In this document: piece by piece, positions 33,396 through 41,957 of the stretch
Layout of the letters: every line of letters begins with the position of its first letter
How positions within the stretch are numbered: position 1 is the first letter of the stretch
Assembly (NCBI GenBank): GCA_025408445.1
Contig: JANYIZ010000201.1
Coordinates: 1-64,000 of the forward strand
Reading direction: 5' to 3'
DNA length: 64,000 nt
Source: Frigoribacterium sp.
GTDB lineage: Bacteria > Actinomycetota > Actinomycetes > Actinomycetales > Microbacteriaceae
The notes under the pieces: model-generated
Database searches by the model: none
What the model saw: only the letters and a program-made list of their open reading frames with translations
What the model was told of the DNA's origin: nothing
Program-made: the position numbers and the translations under genes

Positions 33396-33474
33396 CGAAA
33401 TGCAGGAACCAGCGTGACCAGTGTGACGGATGAGCCACTCCCACCCCACCAGTAACGCTGGCTCCTGCATTTCG
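33396..33474. repeat. 79-bp palindromic repeat, copy 1
   Basis: Long outer arms CGAAATGCAGGA/TCCTGCATTTCG extend inward as CCAGCG/CGCTGG, around a spacer with GTGACGGATGAGCCACTC. The ends, length and middle match copy 2, so it is a small dispersed palindromic element of REP or MITE type. Confidence 0.7.
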
Positions 33475-33565
33475 AACGGGGTCCGCGCGCGGGCGGCGGT
33501 GCGCCGGGACCGTGCGCGCTTATGGCAACGTCATCGCCGCGGCCAATCCCCCCACGAGTTCTGTG

Positions 33566-33644
33566 CGAAATGCAGGATCCAGTGTGACGGATGTGACGGA
33601 TGGGCCACTCACACCCCACCAGTAACGCCGGTTCCTGCATTTCG
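33566..33644. repeat. 79-bp palindromic repeat, copy 2
   Basis: It has the same outer arms and the same length as copy 1. The inner arms carry CCAGTG/CGCCGG variants and the middle reads GTGACGGATGGGCCACTC. The repeat is in direct orientation, 170 bases from copy 1. A single arm CGAAATGCAGGA recurs at 44062-44073. Confidence 0.7.
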
Positions 33645-33692
33645 AACCAGGGACCGTGCGCGGGCGGGCGGGATTGGCGGGACGCGAAAGGA

Positions 33693-33802
33693 CGCTCAGC
33701 GGAGGTGCGGGCAGCAGCGCTCCAGACGCCCAGCGGAGGTGCGGGCAGCAGCGCTCCAGACGCTCAGCGGAGGTGCGGGCAGCGGCGCTCCGGACGCTCA
33801 GC
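33693..33802. repeat. 34-bp tandem repeat, three copies
   Basis: Units start at 33693, 33727 and 33761 with CGC(T/C)CAGCGGAGGTGCGG, and a partial fourth at 33795. The units differ at only a few positions. They lie at the 3' end of the gap before the MarR gene. Confidence 0.75.
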
Positions 33803-33820
33803 AGGATGCCGCACTGCGCA

Positions 33821-34255
33821 CTAATCAGTGTCCCAGCGGCCAACCGCGGTGGCGTGAATGATCGCGAGGAGTTCAGCTCGCAACCTGACGTTGTCGGCGA
33901 TGCTGGGAAACAGGTCGGCCTCGAGCGTGCGGGCCGAAACCCATGCCGCCTCGCCGGTCGGCGTGCGTGTGACCACGTGGCGACGACCGTCGTGGGGATG
34001 CTTCTGACGAGCGATATAGCCCTGGCGTTCGAGCCCTTCGAGGGTGCGTGACATCGTCTGCGCCTCAACCCTCGCCACTTTCGCCAACTCGGTCTGGCTG
34101 AGGGCCCCCGCGCCGAGTACGTGCAACACGATCAGACCGGCGTGGGAGAGCCCGAGCTGTTCCAGCGCCTCGACCCAGGAGTGCTCGACCAGGCGCGCCG
34201 CGGTTGACAGCAGCCGACCCGTTGGCCAGCCGTGCATTCCGACCGGCTCCGTCAT
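33821..34255 (-). CDS. MarR-family transcriptional regulator
   Basis: 144 residues with a winged helix: ALSQTELAKVARVEAQTMSR, then TLEGLERQGYIARQKHPHDG with the basic wing RRHVVTRTPTG. It starts at 34255, facing a TspO-like gene and a DHA2 exporter in one operon. An AGCTAGCT core inside a near-palindromic TGAATTACTAAGC... stretch lies between them. MarR proteins usually repress such an efflux operon until a phenolic or oxidant ligand binds. Its stop lies just after the 34-bp tandem repeat. Confidence 0.88.
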   Translation of the reverse strand: MTEPVGMHGWPTGRLLSTAARLVEHSWVEALEQLGLSHAGLIVLHVLGAGALSQTELAKVARVEAQTMSRTLEGLERQGYIARQKHPHDGRRHVVTRTPTGEAAWVSARTLEADLFPSIADNVRLRAELLAIIHATAVGRWDTD

Positions 34256-34303
34256 CGCGTCACCGCTTCCATAATTCCCCGATCGGGCTATCGTGAATTA
34301 CTA

Positions 34304-34311
34304 AGCTAGCT
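34304..34311. promoter_or_regulatory. Candidate MarR operator core
   Basis: AGCTAGCT, an 8-bp palindrome, lies midway between the divergent MarR and TspO-like genes and is flanked by GAATTACTA and GATGAATTAG, a loose dyad. Confidence 0.4.
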
Positions 34312-34331
34312 GATGAATTAGGGAGTACCCC

Positions 34332-35129
34332 GTGGATGAGACCCGTGACACCCTGCGACAGGCCGTCGTGCTGGTCAGCGCCATCATCGCTGTGGTCGGT
34401 GCCTTCATCGGATCCGGGGCTGCGGGCGGAACGCCGATCCAGAATGCGGCCGGCGGCGCTCTCGCGGCGGATGCCACCCCCATCGCCCCCGGCGGGCCCG
34501 CCTTCGCAATTTGGACTCCCATCTATGTCGGTCTCCTGGCCTACGCGGTCTGGCAGTCCCTGCCGAAGCAGCGCACCGACGAACGTCAACGGCGACTCGG
34601 CTACCCGATCGCGGCATCCCTGATTCTGAACGCAACCTGGATCCTCAGCATCCAGTTCGGCTTCCTCGCCGCGAGCGTGCCGATCATCGCCGCCCTTCTC
34701 GTCGTGCTGATCTGGGCCTTCCGCATTACGCTCGACACCCGCCCGAAGAATGTCGTCGAAACGATCGTCGCTGACGGCACCGTCGGGCTCTATCTCGGCT
34801 GGGTCTGTGTGGCGACGGCCGCCAATGTAACCGCTTTACTCGTGGCTGCCGGCTTCCGTGGCTTCGGACTGGGAGCGGATGCCTGGGCTGTGCTGATTGT
34901 GTCGGTCGCCGGTCTCGTCGGGGTGCTTGTCGCCATTCGCGGAAACGGTCGACTCGCACCGGCCGTCTCTCTCTCCTGGGGGCTCGCCTGGGTCGCCATC
35001 GCGCGGCTCACAGGCGATCTGCTTTCGGCGCCCGCTGCGATCGCCGCCATGGTCGCGGTCGCCGCAGTGATCGCGGTCACGATCACTCTGCGCATCCGCA
35101 ACCGATCCCCGAGGGCGGTCGTCGCGTGA
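34332..35129 (+). CDS. TspO/MBR-like tryptophan-rich membrane protein
   Basis: 265 residues with about seven hydrophobic spans, longer than the classical 160-residue five-helix TspO. GGPAFAIWTPIYVGLLAYAVWQ is the family's signature entry, followed by NATWILSIQFGFL. The GTG start at 34332 has AGGGAG nine bases upstream. It is the first gene of an operon with a DHA2 exporter, coupled by GTGA. The role of this long actinobacterial form is unclear; porphyrin or small-molecule transport is often proposed. MarR control suggests induction by a stress ligand. Confidence 0.75.
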   Translation: MDETRDTLRQAVVLVSAIIAVVGAFIGSGAAGGTPIQNAAGGALAADATPIAPGGPAFAIWTPIYVGLLAYAVWQSLPKQRTDERQRRLGYPIAASLILNATWILSIQFGFLAASVPIIAALLVVLIWAFRITLDTRPKNVVETIVADGTVGLYLGWVCVATAANVTALLVAAGFRGFGLGADAWAVLIVSVAGLVGVLVAIRGNGRLAPAVSLSWGLAWVAIARLTGDLLSAPAAIAAMVAVAAVIAVTITLRIRNRSPRAVVA

Positions 35130-36769
35130 GCGAAGTCGCCGCGGGATCCTCCCGCCGGCGGTGGGCGGGGCTCGTCTTCATCAGTATCGCGGTCGCGCTG
35201 ATCATCGTCGACTCGACGATCGTGAATGTGTCGATTCCGTCGATCATCAAGGATCTCGCCATCAACTCCACCCAGGTGCAATGGGTGCAGGAGAGTTACA
35301 CGCTTGTCTTCGCCGCGTTGCTTTTGGTGTTCGGCACGCTTGCTGACCGTATCGGACGACGCAAGATGCTCATCATCGGCGTCACGATCTTCGCGCTGGC
35401 CTCCATCCTGGCCGCGTTCGCGCAGACCGGCGAGCTGCTCATCGGTGCTCGCGTCATCCAGGGCATCGGTGGCGCGATGGTGCTGCCGACCACGCTATCG
35501 ATCATCAACGCGACCTTCCGTGGCCGGGACCGCGGCATCGCATTCGCGGTCTGGGGCTCCACAATAGGCGGGATGGTAGCCGTCGGCCCACTGCTCGGCG
35601 GCTGGCTCACCACCTACTTCTCCTGGCGCTGGGCATTCGGTATCAACATCCCCCTTGGCATCCTGATCATCGTCGGCACTCTGCTCTTCGTGATCGAATC
35701 GCGGGATGCCACGGATGCGCGCCGCATCGACGTCGTGGGCGCCGTCCTCTCGATTGTGACCAGTGCGTCGCTCGTTTTCGGACTCATCGAGGGGCGGACG
35801 TATGGCTGGTGGCTGGTGAACAAACCCCTGAATCTCGGCGACTGGACCTGGCCTTTCGACCTGTCCATCATCCCTCTCACGTTCACCGTCACGATCGTGG
35901 CCGGGGCGGCATTCGTGATGTGGGGCGTCTATCGCCAGCGCAACGGCAAGACCACCCTGCTGGCAGTCAGCCTCTTTCGTATCGCCTCATTCCGCAACGG
36001 CAACATCGCGGCCCTGATCGTGTCGCTCGGTGAGTTCGGCATCATCCTCTCCCTGCCGCTGTGGCTCCAAAACGTGCTGGGCTACGACGCACTGCAAACC
36101 GGATTCGTGCTGCTCGCCCTCGCTATCGGCTCCTTCGTCGCCAGCGGGTTCGCTGGTGCCTTCGGCAACCGGGTCTCGCCCGTCACGATCGTACGGGTCG
36201 GGATCGTCGCAGAGATCATCGGCGTCACTGGCCTGGGTTTCGTCATCTCGGCGAGCGCCACCTGGCTCGTGATCGTGCCGTTCCTCTTTGTCTACGGGTT
36301 CGGCGTCGGCCTCGCCACAGCCCAGCTCACCGGTGTGGTGCTCAAGGACGTTCCGGTCGCAGCGAGCGGCCAGGGCTCAGGCACCTCGAGCACGGCCCGC
36401 CAGATCGGGTCGGCACTGGGTATCGCTATTCTCGGAACGATCCTGTTCACCTCGGCGGGCACCGCCCTCGACGCCCGACTCAGTAACCTGCCGGATGCCG
36501 TGCGTACGCAGGTGGTCAACGCCGTGGTCGATAGTGCCGGGGCCGCAATCCCGGGCCTCGAGAAGCAGGATGCGGCGATCGCGGCGGATGCCCGCATCGC
36601 TTTCAGTGATGCCACGCGATTCGCTGCCTTCTCTGCTGCGGGCTTTTTAGTGCTGGGATTCCTCGCGACTCTGCGCCTCAGCGGGGTGTCCCGCAATCGC
36701 GAGGAGGAACTCGCGGCCGCGACCCCGACGAATCCCCGGAAGGAAGGGTCTGGCCGAGAAATCACCTGA
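35126..36769 (+). CDS. DHA2-family drug exporter
   Basis: 547 residues with about 14 hydrophobic spans. Motifs are LIIVDSTIVNVSIPSI in helix 1, FGTLADRIGRRKMLIIG in the first loop and RVIQGIGGAMVLPTTLSI in helix 4, marking the EmrB/QacA group. A periplasm-side loop near residue 470 is long (VRTQVVNAVVDSAGAAIPGL), as in related exporters. GTG at 35126 overlaps the TspO-like stop (GTGA). With the divergent MarR gene it makes a standard inducible efflux unit. The substrate is unknown. Confidence 0.9.
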   Translation: MSEVAAGSSRRRWAGLVFISIAVALIIVDSTIVNVSIPSIIKDLAINSTQVQWVQESYTLVFAALLLVFGTLADRIGRRKMLIIGVTIFALASILAAFAQTGELLIGARVIQGIGGAMVLPTTLSIINATFRGRDRGIAFAVWGSTIGGMVAVGPLLGGWLTTYFSWRWAFGINIPLGILIIVGTLLFVIESRDATDARRIDVVGAVLSIVTSASLVFGLIEGRTYGWWLVNKPLNLGDWTWPFDLSIIPLTFTVTIVAGAAFVMWGVYRQRNGKTTLLAVSLFRIASFRNGNIAALIVSLGEFGIILSLPLWLQNVLGYDALQTGFVLLALAIGSFVASGFAGAFGNRVSPVTIVRVGIVAEIIGVTGLGFVISASATWLVIVPFLFVYGFGVGLATAQLTGVVLKDVPVAASGQGSGTSSTARQIGSALGIAILGTILFTSAGTALDARLSNLPDAVRTQVVNAVVDSAGAAIPGLEKQDAAIAADARIAFSDATRFAAFSAAGFLVLGFLATLRLSGVSRNREEELAAATPTNPRKEGSGREIT

Positions 36770-36831
36770 CATGACCTGTCACGGTGGCTTACGACAGAGC
36801 TCCGGTTGCAAGAGCTTCCGCAGGGAGAATG

Positions 36832-36881
36832 TTGAAGTGACTCGCAATATGTAACCATAATGGGGGTCAACCCGAACCCCC
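36832..36881 (+). promoter_or_regulatory. Sigma70-type promoter with a leader hairpin before the exopolysaccharide transferase
   Basis: TTGAAG (36832-36837) and CATAAT (36856-36861) are 18 bases apart. GGGGGT at 36862-36867 and ACCCCC at 36876-36881 form a hairpin right at the likely transcript start. The gene starts about 190 bases downstream, so the leader is long. Similar ATNGGGGGTNAC strings occur at 43245 and 53727. Confidence 0.5.
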
Positions 36882-37069
36882 GTTTAGCGGTAAGTTTTCG
36901 GTACGACCTCACGTAAGTGGGGCATACCCGCATTGAGAGACACTCCCGACTGTCTTTCCCACGCGTCGACTACCCGGTCCTCTCGTCTGTTGTTTGTTGT
37001 GTCGCCCGCTACCCGGCGGATCTCATACGCGGTCCCTGTATAACCCGAAGCACTACAGGAAAATACCCG

Positions 37070-38605
37070 ATGAATGGCATAACTGTCCCCCGAGCCGAAA
37101 AGCAGTACTCAACCCGCCGTACGCCCCGTCCACGCTCCCTCCCCGCGCCCGAACGGATGCTCCCGCGCACGCTCTCCGGAGTTGCTTGGGCACGCGGCTA
37201 CCGAACGCGCCTTCGCGTGACTGACACGATCGTCGTTGTTGTCGCCGTCGCCGTCGGCTACATCGAGCGACTCGTGTTCGAGCCGAAGCTGTTCACCGAG
37301 AGTGGTTCGCTCCTGCGGTTCGGACTCGGCTCCATGCTCGTCATCGCGCTCTGGGCCATCAGCCTAGACGTGTTCCGTTCGCGCGACCTCAGGGTCGTAG
37401 GGATCGGCCAGGACGAGTACAGGCGGATCGTGGCGGCCTGTTTTACCTTCTTCGGCATCCTCGCCATCGTGTTTGTCGTCTGCGGGATCATGAGCGCGCA
37501 ATGGTTCTTCATCGCCGCCGCACCGCTCGGCACGATCGGCCTTCTCGTGAGCCGCTGGTATTGGCGCAAGTGGCTCACCTATCAGCGCGCGTTTGGACAC
37601 TTCCTGTCACGCGTGGTTGTCGTCGGCAAGCGCAAGGATGTGATCAAGGTCATCCGCCAGATCAATCGCAACTCTGGCGCGACCTATTCGGTGGTCGGCG
37701 CGGTTATCGCCAAGACCGACACGGACTCGGACTCGGACGACGAAGTCCTGCGGGACATCCACGTCCACCGGGGACTCGATCAGGTGGCTGACTTTGCCAG
37801 CACGATTGAATGCGACGGAATAGTCGTCGCCGGGCAGCCGACGCGCAGGGGCGACTACATCCAGGACCTCGCCTGGGAGCTCGAGGGCAAGTCACTCGAG
37901 CTGATCCTCGCGACGAGCCTGGCGAACGTGGCCGGCCCACGGATCCACTTTCGCCCGGTTGACGGCCTGCCACTGCTGCACGTCGAAATTCCGCAGTTCG
38001 ACGGAGGAAAGCACGTGGCCAAGCGGGTCATGGACATCGTGCTCGCGGGAATCGCGCTGGCGGTACTCTTCCCCGTCCTAGTGGTCATTGGCATACTTGT
38101 GCACCTGGAAAGCGATGGCCCCGCGCTCTTCACGCAGCAACGGGTCGGGCGAAATGGCCAGCCTTTCCAGATCTACAAGTTCCGTTCGATGACCGCTGAT
38201 GCCCCCGAGCGCCTCGCCGAGCTGCGCGACGCCAACGAGGGCAGCGGTGTTCTGTTCAAGCTCAAGAATGATCCTCGTGTGACGAAGCTCGGGCGCGTGC
38301 TGCGCAAGTACTCGCTCGACGAACTGCCGCAGATCTGGAACGTGCTGATCGGCGATATGAGCCTTGTCGGCCCCCGCCCACCGCTTCCCGTCGAAGTTGA
38401 GGAGTATGAGGATCGCGTGCGCCGTCGCCTTTACATTAGGCCCGGACTGACCGGAATGTGGCAGATCAACGGCCGCTCAACCCTCAGCTGGGAAGACAGC
38501 GTGCGACTCGACCTCTACTACGTGGAGAACTGGTCTGTTGTCGGCGACCTGATGATCATGTGGCGCACCGTTCGAGTCCTCATTGCACCGGTCGGAGCAT
38601 ACTGA
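37070..38605 (+). CDS. Exopolysaccharide polyprenyl glycosylphosphotransferase (initiating)
   Basis: 511 residues. The N-terminal half has four hydrophobic spans and a Rossmann-like CoA-binding part (RVVVVGKRKDVIKVIRQI). The C-terminal half is the bacterial sugar-transferase domain: a membrane hairpin (VMDIVLAGIALAVLFPVLVV), then QQRVGRNGQPFQIYKFRSM, RKYSLDELPQIWNVL, GDMSLVGPRPPLPVE and RPGLTGMWQINGRS. It transfers a sugar phosphate to undecaprenyl phosphate and starts polymer synthesis. ATG at 37070 has AGGA upstream and avoids a long leader with unlike residues. It is the first gene of the polysaccharide locus. Confidence 0.92.
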   Translation: MNGITVPRAEKQYSTRRTPRPRSLPAPERMLPRTLSGVAWARGYRTRLRVTDTIVVVVAVAVGYIERLVFEPKLFTESGSLLRFGLGSMLVIALWAISLDVFRSRDLRVVGIGQDEYRRIVAACFTFFGILAIVFVVCGIMSAQWFFIAAAPLGTIGLLVSRWYWRKWLTYQRAFGHFLSRVVVVGKRKDVIKVIRQINRNSGATYSVVGAVIAKTDTDSDSDDEVLRDIHVHRGLDQVADFASTIECDGIVVAGQPTRRGDYIQDLAWELEGKSLELILATSLANVAGPRIHFRPVDGLPLLHVEIPQFDGGKHVAKRVMDIVLAGIALAVLFPVLVVIGILVHLESDGPALFTQQRVGRNGQPFQIYKFRSMTADAPERLAELRDANEGSGVLFKLKNDPRVTKLGRVLRKYSLDELPQIWNVLIGDMSLVGPRPPLPVEVEEYEDRVRRRLYIRPGLTGMWQINGRSTLSWEDSVRLDLYYVENWSVVGDLMIMWRTVRVLIAPVGAY

Positions 38606-38634
38606 ATCCCGGCACGGCTGGCAGGGAAACTACT

Positions 38635-39813
38635 GTGGCTGTTGTGCGCACAATACTGATCGCAAATCCATCAGCCGACGTTTACGGTTCCGACCTCCAG
38701 ATGCTGGAAAGCGTCTCGGCGATGGTGGGGCAGGGATGGCGCGTGGTTGTAGCTCTGCCAGGCGGAGGCCGACTCGTTCCCCTGCTTGAAGCCCGTGGCG
38801 GTGAGGTTCATATCGTCGACTTCCCGGTCCTTCGGCGTGCAAACGCTTCCGTTCGCGGAGTGCTCGCGCTTGCGCGCGATGGCATGAGGGCTCTGGGAAG
38901 AATGCGCGCGGAGATGAAGGCGACCGGCGCGGACGTCGTGTACGTCAACACGGTTACACTGCCATGGTGGATTCTGGCGGGAAGACTTGGTCGCCAAAAA
39001 GTAATCGTGCACGTTCATGAGGCGGAAACGGAAGATAGGCGCGCGGTGCGCTTCGCCCTTAACTTTCCCCTACTGTTCGCAAACGCACTCATTGTTATCA
39101 GTCGGTCAACCCGGGACGCGACCACGGGATCGGTCCCCGGGCTCCGCGGTCGCTCAAACCTCATCTACAACGGCGTTGACAGGCCCCCGGCGCCAACCAT
39201 TCGTCGCGAGATATCCCCGGGCGGTACGGTTCACTTAGCTATTGTTTGCCGTCTCTCGCCTCGAAAGGCTCCCGATATCGCCATTGAGGCCGTCGCGATC
39301 CTCAGGGACAGGGGAATCGATACTCGCCTCGACATTTGTGGAACTCCTTTCGAAGGCTACGAGTGGTTCGAGACCTCACTTCGCGATCGGGCCGCGCGTG
39401 CCGACGTTGCGGGGAGCATCACATTTTCTGGCTATGTCTCACCGATCTGGACCGCACTGGATGCAGCCGACATCGTGGTGGCTCCCTCTCTGAGGGAGCC
39501 GTTCGGAAACACGGTCATCGAGGCTCAGCTCTCGGGTCGACCCGTGATCGCGTCGGAGGCCCTCGGCCACACTGAATCGATCGCCGACGGCATCTCTGGA
39601 CTGCTAGTGACGCCTGGTGACCCTACGGCGCTTGCCGACGCGGTTGAGAAGGTCATTTCTACTCCGCAACTTGCGGCAAAGCTGGCAAAGGGTGGACGGG
39701 ATAGCGCCGTCACCAACTTCTCCAGCGAGCGCTACGCGAGCGCTATCGTCTCCCTCATCAATTCGATCGCATCCCACAAGGCTGTGCCCACAACGAAGCT
39801 GAAGACCCGCTGA
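38635..39813 (+). CDS. GT4-family glycosyltransferase
   Basis: 392 residues, GT-B fold. The acceptor half begins RTILIANPSADVYGSDLQML. The donor half has GVDRPPAPT, VCRLSPRKAPDIAIEA, the E-x7-E pattern in REPFGNTVIEAQLSGRPVIA and GLLVTPGDPTALA, all typical of GT4 retaining transferases. GTG at 38635 is chosen because AGGGA lies eight bases upstream; it starts 30 bases after the initiating transferase. It likely adds the next sugar to the lipid-linked repeat unit. The donor sugar cannot be read. Confidence 0.9.
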   Translation: MAVVRTILIANPSADVYGSDLQMLESVSAMVGQGWRVVVALPGGGRLVPLLEARGGEVHIVDFPVLRRANASVRGVLALARDGMRALGRMRAEMKATGADVVYVNTVTLPWWILAGRLGRQKVIVHVHEAETEDRRAVRFALNFPLLFANALIVISRSTRDATTGSVPGLRGRSNLIYNGVDRPPAPTIRREISPGGTVHLAIVCRLSPRKAPDIAIEAVAILRDRGIDTRLDICGTPFEGYEWFETSLRDRAARADVAGSITFSGYVSPIWTALDAADIVVAPSLREPFGNTVIEAQLSGRPVIASEALGHTESIADGISGLLVTPGDPTALADAVEKVISTPQLAAKLAKGGRDSAVTNFSSERYASAIVSLINSIASHKAVPTTKLKTR

Positions 39814-39954
39814 CGACAATGCCCTCAACACGGTCGACCTCCCTCGAGGCGCTCGCACGAGTGATGGGTCAGAAGGTTCTCAGGCCCGGTCGCAGGATCC
39901 CGCCCACCCGAGTGCCCGACGAGGAACATCTCTCACGCACCGGACGTGTATCAA

Positions 39955-39973
39955 AGAAACACTGTGGGTTTCT
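39955..39973. terminator. Candidate convergent terminator hairpin
   Basis: AGAAAC (39955-39960) and GTTTCT (39968-39973) form a six-bp stem between the two convergent genes. The T-run is weak, so it is only a candidate. Confidence 0.3.
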
Positions 39974-40866
39974 CACTGTCGGGGATCAAATTCATCCATC
40001 AGCTGCTTGGTGCTAACGATGTTCGCCTTGCTTGAGGCGCCGAATACTATCGCCTCGATGTTGGGCTGCTCGCTGATCCACTCGATCGCCTCGCGCGCAG
40101 GGATGGCGCCTGAGGCGAAGACCGACATCGCGACGGCCCGAAACCGGTGGCTCTCCAGAACCTCGCGGTAGCCCTCGATACCGCCGGACATCCTGAACCC
40201 GATTTTATTGATGTTCGAGCAGATAATGGGGTTCTCGATGCCGAGCCTGTCAAGCGTTCCAAGAAGCATCGGCAAGTTCATGGTGATATAGCCAGGCTCT
40301 GCGTTGTATCGCTTCTTGACGTGGTTGGCGAATATCGTGAAGGCATCGTCAAAGCCGAGGCCCAGCAGCAGATCAACCACTACGTTCTGGAGCCAGATGA
40401 CCGGGGTTTTGAGGTCACGGAACATGGTCATCTCGGCATCCACGAGCAGTGTGATCAGGCCCTCGATGTCCTTACGGGCGAGGGAGGCACCGCCGCGGAG
40501 CATTGCGTTCATGATGCCCTCTTCCGGAAGGAACTTGCGTACCGCCCCGAGCATGCCGCTCTCGGTCACTGCGTCGGCATACTTGTGCGCGTATGGCATA
40601 CCAGGGAAGAACGTGAAGTCTGCGTAGCGTTCCGGGTTGCTGCGCACCCGGTCCGCGACCTTCTCGATGCGCTCGTGCGTGGTGCACATGAAGGTGGTGA
40701 TACCCGCGTCGTAGGCGTTGTCGAGCACGGCCATCACAGCATCGAGGTCTTGGAAGCGCATCGCCTGGGCACGGGCCTTCTCCTCAGACATGTGATTCAC
40801 GCCGAAGAACTGGTTGTCTCCGAAGAGCAGGCGATCCATAGTTCTCGTTTCCGTTGCGTCGGTCAT
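39973..40866 (-). CDS. TIM-barrel, aldo-keto-reductase-like protein
   Basis: 297 residues with the start RLLFGDNQFFGVNHMSEEKA and late strands NPIICSNINKIGFRMSGG and AVAMSVFASGAIPAREAIEW, IEAIVFGASSKANI. The alternating strand-helix pattern and the closing GASS-type phosphate loop resemble aldo-keto reductases, but the usual D-Y-K-H catalytic set is not evident. I therefore do not assign an enzyme activity. Its start overlaps the stop of a Gfo/Idh oxidoreductase by four bases, and it ends a three-gene minus-strand operon in the polysaccharide locus. It may act on a nucleotide sugar or an activated sugar. Confidence 0.65.
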   Translation of the reverse strand: MTDATETRTMDRLLFGDNQFFGVNHMSEEKARAQAMRFQDLDAVMAVLDNAYDAGITTFMCTTHERIEKVADRVRSNPERYADFTFFPGMPYAHKYADAVTESGMLGAVRKFLPEEGIMNAMLRGGASLARKDIEGLITLLVDAEMTMFRDLKTPVIWLQNVVVDLLLGLGFDDAFTIFANHVKKRYNAEPGYITMNLPMLLGTLDRLGIENPIICSNINKIGFRMSGGIEGYREVLESHRFRAVAMSVFASGAIPAREAIEWISEQPNIEAIVFGASSKANIVSTKQLMDEFDPRQ

Positions 40867-41957
40867 GAACGGCGTCCGAACAGTCCGCGCTTCGCTGTCG
40901 GCCTCTCCGCAACAACACTCTCATCATCCCTCGTCGCCGGGCCGGACTCGGCGTCGATGGTGAGAAGTTCAAGAACCCGGTCGGTGGTTGATGCGCTCGC
41001 GAAACTGTTGATGTCGTCGAGCTCGTGGTTTTCGACACGCTTGACGAAGTGGTCGAGTTGGGCGCTGTACTCCTCGCCGCGCAGGTAGAACCAAACGTTC
41101 TCGGTCAACTCGGTCGTGTATTTCACGTTCCAGCCCTTCTCGTAGCCCTCGACCTTCGGCGCGCTGTCGCGCAGGAATACCTGCACCTCCTGGCGGTCCG
41201 CGCGGATCCTGCCCGCTGTACCGCTGATTGTGATCTGGGTGGTCATCTTGCGATAGGACTCGTCCGACCAGTTGACTGAGAGTTGCGCGCTCACGTTGTC
41301 GGGGTAGTAGAGGGTGCTGAACACCTCGTCCTCCGTGTTCTCAGAGAACACGCTGCCAAGGATCGTGCCACCAACTCCGACGGGCGCGCCAACGTACCAG
41401 CTGAGCAGGTCGACCGGATGGGCGGCATAGTCATACAAGCAACCGCCGCCCTCCGTTCGCTGGCTCCGCCACGTGGAGCCCTTGGACTTCAGCACGACCG
41501 GGCCATATGCCTCTGCGAGTATATGTGTGACGCGCCCGATCGCCCCTGTCTCGAGCAGGGCCTTCACCTCGCGGAAAGCTCCCACGAAACGGTTGTGATA
41601 CCCCACCTGGGTGACGAGTCCCTTCGACTCGGCGAGTGCCGCGAGTTCCTTCGACTCCTTCGAGGTGAGCGTCAGCGGCTTCTCGCAAAACACGTTGAGG
41701 CCCTTGTCCAGCGCGGCCTTCACCATCGGTCCGTGGAATCGGGTGGGGGTAGCGATGAGCAGCGCATCCAGCTCGACCTTCTCGAGCATGGTCTCGTAAT
41801 CAGTGAACGTTCGGAGCCCTGTGTATTTGGAGAGCACGTCGAGGATGTACCCGGTCGAGTCGACCACGGCATCCACTTTCACATCAGGGTGCGCATTGAT
41901 CATCGCCAAATGGGAGAGCCCCATCTTGCCAAGTCCTACAACTCCGACGTGTATCAC
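40863..41957 (-). CDS. Gfo/Idh/MocA-family sugar oxidoreductase
   Basis: 364 residues. The Rossmann start is HVGVVGLGKMGLSHLAMINA, the EKP motif is FCEKPLTLTSKESKELA (Lys conserved), and GGGCLYDYAAHPVDLLSW carries the D-x3-H active-site pattern of the family. The C-terminal sheet domain follows, then a short charged tail. It oxidises or reduces a nucleotide-linked or free sugar with NAD(P). The start overlaps the glycosyltransferase stop and its stop overlaps the aldo-keto-like gene, so all three are translated together. Synthesis of an unusual sugar for the polymer is the likely role. Confidence 0.88.
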   Translation of the reverse strand: MIHVGVVGLGKMGLSHLAMINAHPDVKVDAVVDSTGYILDVLSKYTGLRTFTDYETMLEKVELDALLIATPTRFHGPMVKAALDKGLNVFCEKPLTLTSKESKELAALAESKGLVTQVGYHNRFVGAFREVKALLETGAIGRVTHILAEAYGPVVLKSKGSTWRSQRTEGGGCLYDYAAHPVDLLSWYVGAPVGVGGTILGSVFSENTEDEVFSTLYYPDNVSAQLSVNWSDESYRKMTTQITISGTAGRIRADRQEVQVFLRDSAPKVEGYEKGWNVKYTTELTENVWFYLRGEEYSAQLDHFVKRVENHELDDINSFASASTTDRVLELLTIDAESGPATRDDESVVAERPTAKRGLFGRRS

